This document shows positions 39,782 through 48,525 of a stretch of DNA of 64,000 bases, piece after piece. The stretch is from positions 447,145 to 511,144 of the forward strand of contig NZ_RCZJ01000002.1 in assembly GCF_006438845.1 (NCBI RefSeq), given 5' to 3'. The DNA is from Variovorax ginsengisoli (lineage in GTDB: Bacteria; Pseudomonadota; Gammaproteobacteria; Burkholderiales; Burkholderiaceae_C). A program made the translations under genes and the position numbers. The notes below the pieces were generated by a model, which was given only the letters and a program-made list of their open reading frames with translations, ran no database searches and was not told the DNA's origin. The first letter of the stretch is position 1; each line of letters opens with the position of its first letter.

Positions 39782-40435
39782 TCAGCCTTCGTGGGCGTTG
39801 AACATGGTCTTGGCGTAGGTGACACCCAGGCCGTAGGCGCCGCCGAGCTTGCGTGCGATGCCCGTCGTCATGTCGTAGCTGTCCGTGCGGGCCCAGTCGC
39901 GCTGCAGTTCGAGCAGGTACTGCAGCGAGGTCATGGGTTGCGCGCCGGCCTGCACCATGCGCTGCATGGCGCGCTCGTGCGCTTCGGTCGACACGTCGCC
40001 GCAGGCATCGGCGATCACGTACACCTCGAAGCCCTGGTCGATGGCCGAGAGGGCCGGCCCGACGATGCACACGCCGGTCCACAGGCCCGACAGCACGATG
40101 CGCGTCTTGCCGATCTCGTTGATCTTCTGGATGACGGCGGCGTCTTCCCAGGTGTTCATCGAGGTGCGGTCGAGCATCGCCTGGCCGGGGAAAGCGGCCT
40201 TGATCTCGTCGAACATCGGGCCGGAGAAACTCTTCTCTGCCACAGTCGTCAGGATGGTCGACACGCCGAAGCCGGCGGCCGCGCTGGCCACCAGCGCGGC
40301 GTTGTTGCGCAGCGTGACGGCGTCGATCGAATGCGTGGCGAAAGCCATCTGCGACTGGAAGTCGATCATGACCAGCGTGTGGTCCTTGGGGCTGAGCAGC
40401 TTGGGCCCGGGGGTGGGGGTGGCGGTGATGGGCAT
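39782..40435 (-). CDS. Isochorismatase-like cysteine hydrolase
   Basis: A 217-residue cytosolic hydrolase of the isochorismatase/nicotinamidase fold. Asp25 (VMIDFQ) and nucleophile Cys123 (GVCIVGP) fit the catalytic layout. Family members cleave amides or vinyl ethers. GGAAGGACTTCACC ahead of ATG 40435 is a good Shine-Dalgarno. It is the first gene of the six-gene operon and diverges from an AraC gene across 225 bases, so AraC control is likely. The substrate is unknown. Confidence 0.87.
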   Translation of the reverse strand: MPITATPTPGPKLLSPKDHTLVMIDFQSQMAFATHSIDAVTLRNNAALVASAAAGFGVSTILTTVAEKSFSGPMFDEIKAAFPGQAMLDRTSMNTWEDAAVIQKINEIGKTRIVLSGLWTGVCIVGPALSAIDQGFEVYVIADACGDVSTEAHERAMQRMVQAGAQPMTSLQYLLELQRDWARTDSYDMTTGIARKLGGAYGLGVTYAKTMFNAHEG

Positions 40436-40660
40436 GGTGAAGTCCTTCCAAAGGGGAGATGACAGGCGAGTCGGGTCGTGCCATAAGTCGGCAGACGCTT
40501 CGGTGTGCAGAGCGCGTGGCCGGCAGGGCATCGAGAAAGCAGTGCGAAGGCTACGGAAGCCCGGCGCTGCTGGCTTGAACAAAGGAGCGGCCTTTTTTCC
40601 GTTTGCGCGATCGTCATCCCAGCGTGTTCGAATCGCATCCACCATGCAAGGACATCAGGG

Positions 40661-41566
40661 ATGAACGCCATGCCATCGGCCTCCGGGCCTCCTCCCATCG
40701 CCACGGCGCACGACACGCTGGGCTGCCAGTCGGCCCAGCTGAGCGACAGCCTGGAATTCGCGGGCTCGGGCATCCGCTTCTATCGGAAGCGCTCCGACGA
40801 CGCACGGCTCGGCCATGTGGCCACGCCGGCCAGCGACCGCGGCTTCCTGGTCGGCGTCTCCCAGTCGGCCGGGCACCGGCGGCGCATCCTCCACGGCCGC
40901 CGCGCCGAGGCCTGCGGCTTCGACCAGAACGCCGTGTACGTGCGCAACTTCGGCGACGACTACCGCGCCGACATGCAGAGCCCGTTCGACTTCCTGCTGC
41001 TGGAGATGTCGCATGCCGCGCTGGCGCAAGCCGCCGGCCGATCGCAGATCGCCGGGCTGACGGCCGCGGCCGGCGCCAACGACCCGGTGCTCGCACACCT
41101 GATCGGCGCACTCACGCCGGTGCTCACGCGCCCCGGCGAGGTCAGCACGCTTTTCGTCGACCAGCTCTGCCTGGCCATCGGCATCCACCTGAACGACCGC
41201 TACGGCGCCGCCGCCCCTGTCGCACGCCCCGCACAGGCCCTGGCGCCGATGCACGAAGCCCGCGCCAAGGAGATGCTGCGCAGCCATCTCGACGGCCGCA
41301 TCGCCATCGCCGACGTTGCCGACGCCTGCCAGCTGTCGCGCAGCCACTTCACGCGCGCTTTCCGCCTCGCCACTGGCCAGACACCGCACGACTGGCTGCA
41401 GGCGCAGCGCCTGGCGCGCGCCCGGGAGCTGCTGCGCGGATCGGACCTGCCTTTGGCCGACGTGGCCACTGCTTGCGGCTTTGCCGACCAGAGCCATTTC
41501 ACCCGCGTGTTCTCGCGAGCCGAAGGCGCACCGCCCGGCCACTGGCGACGCGCGTTGCAAACCTGA
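40661..41566 (+). CDS. AraC-family regulator, likely of the divergent six-gene operon
   Basis: A 301-residue regulator with an N-terminal sensing domain and a C-terminal AraC double helix-turn-helix (LSRSHFTRAFRLATGQTP and CGFADQSHFTRVFSR). AAGGACATCAGGG precedes ATG 40661; a second ATG at 40670 is also possible. It is paralogous to the AraC gene at 31655. Divergence from the isochorismatase-like gene suggests it controls that operon. Confidence 0.87.
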   Translation: MNAMPSASGPPPIATAHDTLGCQSAQLSDSLEFAGSGIRFYRKRSDDARLGHVATPASDRGFLVGVSQSAGHRRRILHGRRAEACGFDQNAVYVRNFGDDYRADMQSPFDFLLLEMSHAALAQAAGRSQIAGLTAAAGANDPVLAHLIGALTPVLTRPGEVSTLFVDQLCLAIGIHLNDRYGAAAPVARPAQALAPMHEARAKEMLRSHLDGRIAIADVADACQLSRSHFTRAFRLATGQTPHDWLQAQRLARARELLRGSDLPLADVATACGFADQSHFTRVFSRAEGAPPGHWRRALQT

Positions 41567-41580
41567 GGGAAGATCGCGCC

Positions 41581-41886
41581 ATGAGCAAACACTGCACCCA
41601 CACCGACACCATCCACCACGTCACGCCCAGCGCCCGTGGCTGCGAGGAATGCCTGAAGTCCGGCAGCACCTGGCTGCACCTGCGCCTGTGCCGCAGCTGC
41701 GGCCACGTCGGCTGCTGCGACGATTCCCCCAACCGCCATGCGAGGGCGCACTTCAAGGAAACCGGCCACCCGATCATCGAAGGCTACGACCCGCCCGAAG
41801 GCTGGGGCTGGTGCTACGCCGACAAGGTGATGGTCGAGCTGCCCGACGCGACGCCGCAAGTCGGCCCGATCCCGCGCTACTACTGA
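41581..41886 (+). CDS. UBP-type zinc finger protein
   Basis: A 101-residue protein. Its Cys/His pattern (GCEECL, LRLCRSCGHVGCCDD and HARAHFKETGHP) is that of the ZnF-UBP fold known from ubiquitin hydrolases and HDAC6. In bacteria it occurs as a stand-alone domain. It lies 14 bases after the AraC gene, in a different frame, and may share its transcript. Bacteria have no ubiquitin system, so the partner is unknown. Confidence 0.85.
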   Translation: MSKHCTHTDTIHHVTPSARGCEECLKSGSTWLHLRLCRSCGHVGCCDDSPNRHARAHFKETGHPIIEGYDPPEGWGWCYADKVMVELPDATPQVGPIPRYY

Positions 41887-41903
41887 TCACGCGCGCTGCA
41901 AGC

Positions 41904-42971
41904 ATGTCGACACCCTCCCTCACCGAAGCACCGTTCGGCCAACTGCCCGACGGCCGCACGGTCACGCAGTACACGCTGGACAACGGCCGCGGCCTGCGCC
42001 TGAGCGCCATCAACTTCGGCGGCATCGTGACATCGCTGGAGGTGCCCGATCGCCACGGCGCGAGCAGCAGCGTCGTGCTGGGCCTGCCCACGCTGGACGA
42101 CTACGTCGCGCGCAACCCGCACTTCGGCACCATCGTCGGCCGTTACGCCAACCGCATCGCCGCGGGCCGCTTCACGCTTGACGGCGAAGCCTTCCAGCTG
42201 CCGGTGAACGATGGCCCGAATTCGCTGCACGGCGGCCTGGCTGGCTTCGGCGCGCGCTGGTGGGACATCGCGCCGGTCGACACCGGCGTGCCCGGTGAAA
42301 TCGCCATCGCGCTGCGGCGCGTCAGCCCCGATGGCGAAGAAGGCTACCCCGGCCGCCTCGCGGTGGAGGTGCGCTACACGCTGCACGCCGAGCAGGGCTG
42401 GCGCATCGACTACAGCGCCGAGACCGACCGGGCCACGGTGCTCAACCTGAGCCACCACGACTACTTCAACCTGGCCGGCAGCGGCTCGATCCTCGACCAT
42501 GTGCTGACGCTGCCGGCCAGCCGCTACACGCCGGTCGACGCCACGCTGATTCCCACCGGCCTGGCAGACGTGGCCGGCACGCCCTTCGACTTCCGCACGC
42601 CGACACGCATCGGCGAGCGCATCCGCAGCCCGCACGAACAACTGGTGCGCGCACGCGGCTACGACCATAACTGGGTGCTCGACCGGCCCGCCGACGGCAT
42701 GGCCCTGGCCGCGCGGCTCGAGCATGCCGAATCGGGGCGGGTGATGGAGGTCTTCACCACCGAGCCCGGCGTGCAGTTCTATTCGGGCAACTTCCTCGAC
42801 GGTACGCTGGTCGGCACCGCCGGCGCGGTGGTGCGCCAGGGCGACGGGCTGTGCCTCGAGACGCAGCACTTTCCCGATTCCCCCAACCAGCCGGAATTTC
42901 CGTCGACGGTGCTGCGTCCGGGCGAGCGCTTCAGCAGCCGCACGCTGCATCGCTTCGGCTTGCTGCGCTGA
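41904..42971 (+). CDS. galM: Aldose 1-epimerase (mutarotase)
   Basis: Interconverts alpha and beta anomers of sugars such as galactose and arabinose. The 355 residues have the family motifs: LHGG with His109, NLSHHDYFNL with the catalytic His near 184-185, and LETQ with Glu319 as base. A beta-rich fold is expected and there is no signal peptide, so it is cytosolic. It opens the sugar island and is convergent with the lactonase gene, 16 bases apart. It would supply the right anomer to the SDR dehydrogenase. Confidence 0.92.
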   Translation: MSTPSLTEAPFGQLPDGRTVTQYTLDNGRGLRLSAINFGGIVTSLEVPDRHGASSSVVLGLPTLDDYVARNPHFGTIVGRYANRIAAGRFTLDGEAFQLPVNDGPNSLHGGLAGFGARWWDIAPVDTGVPGEIAIALRRVSPDGEEGYPGRLAVEVRYTLHAEQGWRIDYSAETDRATVLNLSHHDYFNLAGSGSILDHVLTLPASRYTPVDATLIPTGLADVAGTPFDFRTPTRIGERIRSPHEQLVRARGYDHNWVLDRPADGMALAARLEHAESGRVMEVFTTEPGVQFYSGNFLDGTLVGTAGAVVRQGDGLCLETQHFPDSPNQPEFPSTVLRPGERFSSRTLHRFGLLR

Positions 42972-42987
42972 CGCGCAGCGATCGGCT

Positions 42988-43911
42988 TCAGCCGCCGAAC
43001 ATAGGCGCCGGCAGCCCAGGGCTGTCGATGCGCACCGAGAACAAACCGCCGGCCAGCGGCTCGGCCACACGCTGCGCATCGCTCAGCCCGCTGCAGGCGC
43101 TGGTGATGAACAGAGTGCAGAAGTCGTCGCCGCCGAAGGCGCAGTTGGTGATGTGCGAAGTCGGCAGCACGATGCGGCTGAGTTCTGCGGCGCTCACCGG
43201 GTCGTGGCAGCTGACGCAGGCCCCGCCCCAATGCGCGATCCAGATCCGGCCGGCCGCATCGGTCGTCATGCCGTCGGGCACGCCGTCGCCGGGGGCGAAG
43301 CGCAGCCATTCGCGCTCGTTGGACAGCGTGCCGGCTTCGGGCTCGAAGTCGTAGGCCAGCACGCGGCCGCGCACCGTGTCGTTGAAGTACAGCGTGCGGC
43401 CATCGGCCGACCAGGTCGGCCCGTTGGTGACGGCGAAGCCGTGCGCATGCCGCGTGCATTGGCCATCGGGGTCGAAGCGGTAGAGCGCACCGGTCGGCGC
43501 TTCGCAGGCGAAGTCCATGGTGCCGCCCCAGAAGCGACCTTGCGCATCGCACTTGCCGTCGTTGAAGCGGTTGCCGGGCAGCGTCGGCTCGGGCTGGTGA
43601 AGGTACGCGGGCGCGCGTTCCGGCCGGGCCGGGTCGAAGAAGGCGAAGCCGCGGCGCAGCGTGACCAGCAGGCCCGGCGCGTTCACGCGCTCGGCCACGG
43701 CGGAGATCTCTTCCTCGAAATGCCAGCTCCGGCGCGAGCCGTCGTCGGCGTGCCAGCAGTGCAGCGTGCGTTCGAGGATGTCGACCCAGTACAGCGCGCG
43801 CTCGCGGGGTGACCACAGCGTGCCCTCGCCCAAAGTCGCCTGGGCGGGCCAGAGGCAGCGAGGTTCGCCGAGGCATCGCGGCGTCGGAAGCGGCAGGGCG
43901 GACGAGGTCAT
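42988..43911 (-). CDS. SMP-30/gluconolactonase-family sugar lactonase
   Basis: A 307-residue six-bladed propeller enzyme of the SMP-30 family that hydrolyses aldonolactones. Metal ligands fit: Glu29 (LGEGTLW), Asn in GNRFNDGK and Asp in GVPDGMTTD. In this island it should open the lactone made by the SDR dehydrogenase (L-arabinono- or galactonolactone). ATG 43911 (MTSSALPLP) is chosen; upstream in-frame codons run through the operator region. It diverges from the SDR gene. Confidence 0.88.
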   Translation of the reverse strand: MTSSALPLPTPRCLGEPRCLWPAQATLGEGTLWSPRERALYWVDILERTLHCWHADDGSRRSWHFEEEISAVAERVNAPGLLVTLRRGFAFFDPARPERAPAYLHQPEPTLPGNRFNDGKCDAQGRFWGGTMDFACEAPTGALYRFDPDGQCTRHAHGFAVTNGPTWSADGRTLYFNDTVRGRVLAYDFEPEAGTLSNEREWLRFAPGDGVPDGMTTDAAGRIWIAHWGGACVSCHDPVSAAELSRIVLPTSHITNCAFGGDDFCTLFITSACSGLSDAQRVAEPLAGGLFSVRIDSPGLPAPMFGG

Positions 43912-43972
43912 GGATGTCTCCGGTTTCGGCGGTCGGACCGCGCCGGTCCTTGACGCGGCGGATCGTATCAGG

Positions 43973-44018
43973 GCATATTGATATAGGAAAACCCCAGCAT
44001 GCATATCCATCGATATGC
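43973..44018. promoter_or_regulatory. Operator region between lactonase and SDR genes
   Basis: GCATATC-CATC-GATATGC at 44001-44018 is a perfect 7-bp inverted repeat with a 4-base centre. A weaker GCATATTGATAT copy lies at 43973-43984. The core ATCGATAT also occurs upstream of the LysR/ALDH pair. The region is AT-rich in an otherwise GC-rich window and lies 33 bases upstream of the SDR start. Confidence 0.65.
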
Positions 44019-44050
44019 AAATTGCAATACATCAGATTTTGGAGACATCC

Positions 44051-44833
44051 ATGAGTGCCCCCGCCTTTCAGAAGAATGCCGTCTTCCCCAGCCTGCGCGA
44101 CCGCGCGGTCTTCATCACCGGCGGCGGCAGCGGCATCGGTGCCGCGATGGTGTCGGCCTTCGCGGCGCAGGGCGCGCGCGTGGCCTTCGTCGACATCGCC
44201 GAAGACGCCAGCCGCACGCTGGCCGAGCAGATCGCCGCAGCCGGCCATCCCGCCCCGTGGTGGCGCCGCTGCGACGTGCGCGACATCGCGTCGCTGCAGG
44301 GCGCCATCGCCGATGCGGCCGCCGCGCTGGGCGACTTCGCGGTGCTGGTCAACAACGTGGCAAGCGACGACCGCCACTCGCTGGCCTCGGTCACGCCAGA
44401 GTATTACGACGACCGCATGGCCATCAACGAGCGGCCAGCCCTCTTCGCGATCCAGTCGGTGGTGCCGGGCATGCAGCGCCTGGGCTTCGGCTCGGTCGTC
44501 AATCTCGGCTCGACCGGCTGGCGCGGCAAGGGCTCGGGCTACCCGTGCTACGCGATCGCCAAGTCATCGGTCAACGGCCTGACCCGCGGGCTGGCCGTTG
44601 ACCTGGGGCGCGACCGCATCCGCATCAACACGGTGTCGCCCGGCTGGGTGATGACCGAGCGGCAGGTCAAGCTGTGGCTGGACGACGAGGGCGAGCAGGC
44701 GCTCAAGCGCAACCAGTGCCTGCCGGACAAGCTGCTGCCCGAGGACATCGCGCGGATGGTGCTGTTCCTGGCTTCGGACGACGCGGCGATGTGCACCGCG
44801 CAGGAGTTCACCGTCGACGCCGGCTGGGTCTAG
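44051..44833 (+). CDS. Short-chain sugar dehydrogenase (probable L-arabinose/D-galactose 1-dehydrogenase)
   Basis: A 260-residue NAD(P)-dependent SDR with TGGGSGIG at 23-30 and catalytic Ser154, Tyr167 and Lys171. GGAGACATCC precedes ATG 44051. Sugar 1-dehydrogenases that begin non-phosphorylative arabinose, galactose and xylose pathways include members of this family. The pathway role is inferred from the divergent lactonase and the downstream sugar-acid dehydratase; the exact sugar is not certain. Confidence 0.85.
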   Translation: MSAPAFQKNAVFPSLRDRAVFITGGGSGIGAAMVSAFAAQGARVAFVDIAEDASRTLAEQIAAAGHPAPWWRRCDVRDIASLQGAIADAAAALGDFAVLVNNVASDDRHSLASVTPEYYDDRMAINERPALFAIQSVVPGMQRLGFGSVVNLGSTGWRGKGSGYPCYAIAKSSVNGLTRGLAVDLGRDRIRINTVSPGWVMTERQVKLWLDDEGEQALKRNQCLPDKLLPEDIARMVLFLASDDAAMCTAQEFTVDAGWV

Positions 44834-44872
44834 CAGCCCACCCCCGATGCGGCGCACTGCGTGTCGCCGCCT

Positions 44873-44886
44873 CCCCCTCGAGGGGG
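44873..44886. repeat. GC-rich palindromic intergenic repeat
   Basis: CCCCCTCGAGGGGG is a perfect 14-bp palindrome in the 146-bp gap between the convergent SDR and LysR genes. The sequence after it (GGCCTGGC-AAA-GCCAG and GTTCCGCGGG) adds further short hairpins. It resembles the GC-rich hairpin at 30341-30356 and may act as a bidirectional terminator. No T-run is present. Confidence 0.55.
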
Positions 44887-44979
44887 CGCACCCGGCGGCC
44901 TGGCAAAGCCAGTTCCGCGGGTGCCCTGACCTCGGCCGTGCCGGTTTCATCCGCGCGGGTGGCGCGGCGCCATGGAAAC

Positions 44980-45942
44980 TCAATCAGCCAACGCCAACTT
45001 GCGGTTGTAGACCGGCAGGCTGGCCGCCTGTAGCGCCCGCAGCATGACTTTCGCGGCCGGCGAGAGCAGCCGGTCGGTCCGGATGATGAGGCCGAAGTTG
45101 TCCATGTGACAGGGCATCTCCAGCGGCAGCAGCGCCACAATGCCGTGCGCCGCGTAGTAGCGCGCCACGTCGGCCGCCAACACCGCCAGCATGTCGCTCT
45201 GCTGAAGCATGCGCGTGATGAAAAGCAGCGCAGCGGTCTCGACCGTGTTGATGGGCGGTGCCAGGCCGTCCTCCTGGAACATGAGCTCGAAGCGATGTCG
45301 CAGCACGCTGCCTGCGGGCGGCACGATCCAGCTGGCGTTGACCACGTCGCGCAGCGCCAGTCCTGAGGTGCCCAACAGCGGATGGCCCGGCCGCACGACC
45401 GCGCAGACCAGTTCCTCGGTCAGCGCCTGGTAGCGCAGCTGCGACTTGTCGTGCTCCTCCGACAGGCGGGCCACCAGGATGTCGAGCTTGCCCTGCTCCA
45501 GCCGTTCCAGCAGCACCGGGCTGGTCTCGATCTCGAGCGAGACGCGCAGGTTCGGCTGCTCCCGCTTGACCGTCGCCACCGCCGACGGAAGCAACGCGAG
45601 CGCCGGCGAGGTGATGGCACCGACGTTCACCTGGCCGTAGCTGCCCGCCTTGAGCGCCTGCAGTTCGTCGTGCGCCTGGTTGAGGCTGCCCAGCGCCACG
45701 CGGGCGTGCCGGATCATGGTTTCGCCGTACCAGGTCGGCCGCATGCCGCGCGGCAGGCGCTCGAAGAGCGGCACCTCCAGCACGTCTTCCAGGTCCTTGA
45801 GCAGCTTGGACGCGGCCGGCTGCGTCATGTTCAGCACCTGCGCCGCGCGGTGGATGTTGCCCTCCTCGGCCAGCGCAACCAGCAGCAGAAGCTGGCGCGT
45901 CTTGAGGCGCGCGCGAATGAACCAGTGGGTGGTGGTCGTCAT
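44980..45942 (-). CDS. LysR-family sugar-utilisation regulator (GguR/GbpR-like)
   Basis: A 320-residue LysR regulator. The helix-turn-helix AEEGNIHRAAQVLNMTQPAAS and the RGMRPTWYGE segment are like the GbpR/GguR group that controls sugar-binding protein and ABC transporter genes. It diverges from the long ALDH-ABC-dehydratase run, with two GATCGATATC sites in the gap, so it most likely controls that run and perhaps the SDR/lactonase promoter, which has a related site. Confidence 0.87.
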   Translation of the reverse strand: MTTTTHWFIRARLKTRQLLLLVALAEEGNIHRAAQVLNMTQPAASKLLKDLEDVLEVPLFERLPRGMRPTWYGETMIRHARVALGSLNQAHDELQALKAGSYGQVNVGAITSPALALLPSAVATVKREQPNLRVSLEIETSPVLLERLEQGKLDILVARLSEEHDKSQLRYQALTEELVCAVVRPGHPLLGTSGLALRDVVNASWIVPPAGSVLRHRFELMFQEDGLAPPINTVETAALLFITRMLQQSDMLAVLAADVARYYAAHGIVALLPLEMPCHMDNFGLIIRTDRLLSPAAKVMLRALQAASLPVYNRKLALAD

Positions 45943-45962
45943 GGGGTTTTCCAGAATCCGTC

Positions 45963-46006
45963 GATCGATATCTATTTTGACGAAAAAATGATTGGATCGA
46001 TATCCA
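45963..46006. promoter_or_regulatory. Two GATCGATATC operator sites between LysR and ALDH genes
   Basis: GATCGATATC occurs at 45963-45972 and inside TGGATCGATATCCA at 45993-46006, the latter with perfect outer 5-bp symmetry. The two cores are 32 bp apart, about three helical turns. The sites lie in the AT-rich divergent promoter, 72 bases or more upstream of the ALDH start and close to the LysR start. A GguR/GbpR-like regulator bound here would fit a LysR two-site mode. Confidence 0.65.
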
Positions 46007-46077
46007 AATCGTTTTTAGACTGGCCGCCGCTTCCCCCCACAACCAACAACAACACGACAAGCGCACGAGGTGGCCCG

Positions 46078-47496
46078 GTGAGACACGGCGAGATTCAGCA
46101 AAACGTTCGGCAGTACATCAACGGCCGCTGGGAAACCAGCGCGACGACTGGCGTGAGCGTGAACCCGTCCGACACCCGCGAGGTCGTCGCCGAATACGCC
46201 CGCGCCGACCGCCACCAGGCCGAGCTCGCGGTGCGGGCCGCCGCCGACGCCTTCCCGCACTGGGCGCGCAGCACGCCGCAGCGGCGCGCCGACGTGCTCG
46301 ACCGCATCGGCAGCGAGATCCTCGAACGCCGCGACGCGCTGGGCCTGCTGATCGCCCGCGAAACCGGCAAGCCACTGGCGGAGGCTGTCGCGGAGGCGGT
46401 GCAGGCTGGCCGCAGCGTGAAGTACCTGGCCGGCGAGGCGTTGCGGCAGGGCACCGGCGACAGCTGGGGCACGCGGGCCATGGTGCGCGCCGGCCTGCAG
46501 GCCGACGTGTCGCAGGCACCGGTCGGCGTGGTCGGGCTGATCACGCCCTGGAGCAGCCCGCTTGCCATCCCTGCCGCACAGGTGGCCGAGGCGCTCGCTG
46601 CCGGCAACAGCGTGGTCTTCAAGCCGGCCGAGCGGGTGCCGGCCTGCGGCTGGGCGCTGGCCGACATCGTCAGCCGCGCGGCCCTGCCCGCCGGCACCTT
46701 CAACCTGCTGATGGGCAGCGGCCGCGAACTGGGCCAGGCGCTGGTCGACAGCCCGCAGGTGCAGGCGCTGAGCTTCGTCGGCTCTGCGGCCAAGGCCGAG
46801 CGCCTGCGCGTCGCGGCCACGGCAAGGCGCACCCGGTTGCGGCTCGACACCGGCGGCCTCAACACGCTGGTGGTGCTGGCCGACGCCGACCTCGCGCAGG
46901 CGGTCGATTGCGCGGTGCAAGGGGCGTACGGCATCAACGGCCACCGCGGCAGCGCGTCGAGCCGCATCGTGGTCGAAGCGCCGTTGCACGACGCCTTCGT
47001 CGCCCGGCTGCGCGAGCGGCTGGCGACGCTGCCGGTCGGCCATGCCCTCGACCGCGACACGGCGCTCGGCCCGCTGCCCGACGCGACCGAACTGGCGCGC
47101 AACCTCGAACGGGTGCAACTCGCGCAGGGCGAAGGTGCGGAACGCGTCTGGGGCGGCGAAGCGCTCACGCGTGCAACGCCCGGACACTACATGAGCCCCG
47201 CGCTGTTCCTCGCACGGCCGACGCACCGCATCGCCCGCGAGGCCCTGTTCGGCCCCATCGCCTGCGTGCTGCGCGCGGTCGACTACGAAGACGCCCTCGC
47301 GATCGCCAACGACGCGCCCGACGCCCTGAACGCGGCGCTGTGCACGCAGTCGCTGCGCCATGCGCTGCACTTCCGCAGCCACGCCGCCGCCGCGACCACG
47401 CTGCTGAACCTGCCGACCACCGCGGCGGACGATGCCATCGACCGACGCGCGGCGCCCTTCTTCAGCACCGCGCGCACTGGCTATCTGCCGGCCTGA
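46078..47496 (+). CDS. Aldehyde dehydrogenase homologue with degenerate active site (probable pseudoenzyme)
   Basis: A 472-residue ALDH-superfamily protein close to alpha-ketoglutarate semialdehyde dehydrogenases. The fold is clear (ITPW at 155-158, FKPAE at 181-185, LNLPT at 443-447), but key residues are changed. The catalytic Asn is Ser159, the general-base Glu is Asp257 (DTGG for ELGG), the nucleophile Cys is Gly291 (NGHRG for GQRC), the cofactor Glu before FGP is Ala389, and the GSxxxG motif is GSAAKA. The C-terminal PFGG...GRE loop is deleted. The frame is fully open with normal codon use. GTG 46078 follows an AGG-rich leader. It opens the operon where a working dehydrogenase would be expected. 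Confidence 0.85.
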   Translation: MRHGEIQQNVRQYINGRWETSATTGVSVNPSDTREVVAEYARADRHQAELAVRAAADAFPHWARSTPQRRADVLDRIGSEILERRDALGLLIARETGKPLAEAVAEAVQAGRSVKYLAGEALRQGTGDSWGTRAMVRAGLQADVSQAPVGVVGLITPWSSPLAIPAAQVAEALAAGNSVVFKPAERVPACGWALADIVSRAALPAGTFNLLMGSGRELGQALVDSPQVQALSFVGSAAKAERLRVAATARRTRLRLDTGGLNTLVVLADADLAQAVDCAVQGAYGINGHRGSASSRIVVEAPLHDAFVARLRERLATLPVGHALDRDTALGPLPDATELARNLERVQLAQGEGAERVWGGEALTRATPGHYMSPALFLARPTHRIAREALFGPIACVLRAVDYEDALAIANDAPDALNAALCTQSLRHALHFRSHAAAATTLLNLPTTAADDAIDRRAAPFFSTARTGYLPA

Positions 47497-47548
47497 AGCG
47501 CACCCCGTTTCTTCCCCGCTTCCCTTCGACAACTACAGGAGACTGACC

Positions 47549-48514
47549 ATGTCCATGAACCGACGCACCCTCACCGCCAGCCTGGCGGCCGCCACCCTTG
47601 CCGGGCTCCTGCCCGCCACCGTGCTGGCACAGAAGAAGCTCGTGCTGGGCTTCGCCCAGGTCGGCGCCGAAAGCGAATGGCGCACCGCGAACACCGAGTC
47701 GATCAAGTCGGCGGCCAAGGATGCTGGCATCGACCTCAAGTTCTCGGATGCGCAGCAGAAGCAGGAGAACCAGATCAAGGCGATCCGCTCTTACATCGCG
47801 CAGAAGGTCGACGTGATCGCCTTCTCGCCGGTGGTGGAATCCGGCTGGGAGACGGTGCTGCGCGAAGCCAAGGCCGCGAAGATTCCGGTGGTGCTGACCG
47901 ACCGCGCAGTCAACACCAAGGACGACACGCTCTACGTGACCTTCATGGGTTCGGACTTCGTCGAAGAAGGCCGCAAGGCCGGCCGCTGGCTGGTCGACAA
48001 GATGAAGGACCAGAAGGGCGACGTGAACATCGTCGAACTCCAGGGCACGGTGGGTTCGGCCCCGGCCATCGACCGCAAGAAGGGCTTCGAGGAAATCGTC
48101 AAGGCCGACCCGAAGTTCAAGATCATCCGCTCGCAGACCGGTGACTTCACCCGCGCCAAAGGCAAGGAGGTGATGGAAGCCTTCCTCAAAGCCGAAGGCA
48201 AGAAGATCAACGTGCTGTTCGCGCACAACGACGACATGGCGATCGGCGCGATCCAGGCGATCGAGGAAGCCGGACTGAAGCCCGCCAAGGACATCACCAT
48301 CATCTCGATCGACGGCGTCAAGGGCGCCTTCGAAGCCATGATCGCCGGCAAGCTGAACGTGTCGGTCGAATGCAGTCCGCTGCTCGGCCCGCAGCTGATG
48401 AGCGCGGTGAAGGACATCAAGGCCGGCAAGTCACTGCCCAAGCGCATCGTCACCGTGGAAGGCATCTTCCCGATGGAGGTCGCCGCCAAGGAACTCCCGA
48501 GCCGCAAGTACTGA
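47549..48514 (+). CDS. ytfQ: Sugar ABC transporter substrate-binding protein (YtfQ-like)
   Basis: A 321-residue periplasmic binding protein of the ribose/galactofuranose class. A signal peptide covers about 1-25 (cleavage near VLAQ). It resembles E. coli YtfQ, which binds galactofuranose; related proteins bind arabinose. AGGAGACTGACC precedes ATG 47549. It follows the ALDH homologue by 52 bases. Its likely partners YtfR, YtfT and YjfF are encoded 3.8 kb downstream, after the chvE-gguAB genes. Confidence 0.88.
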   Translation: MSMNRRTLTASLAAATLAGLLPATVLAQKKLVLGFAQVGAESEWRTANTESIKSAAKDAGIDLKFSDAQQKQENQIKAIRSYIAQKVDVIAFSPVVESGWETVLREAKAAKIPVVLTDRAVNTKDDTLYVTFMGSDFVEEGRKAGRWLVDKMKDQKGDVNIVELQGTVGSAPAIDRKKGFEEIVKADPKFKIIRSQTGDFTRAKGKEVMEAFLKAEGKKINVLFAHNDDMAIGAIQAIEEAGLKPAKDITIISIDGVKGAFEAMIAGKLNVSVECSPLLGPQLMSAVKDIKAGKSLPKRIVTVEGIFPMEVAAKELPSRKY

Positions 48515-48525
48515 GGAACCGACCC

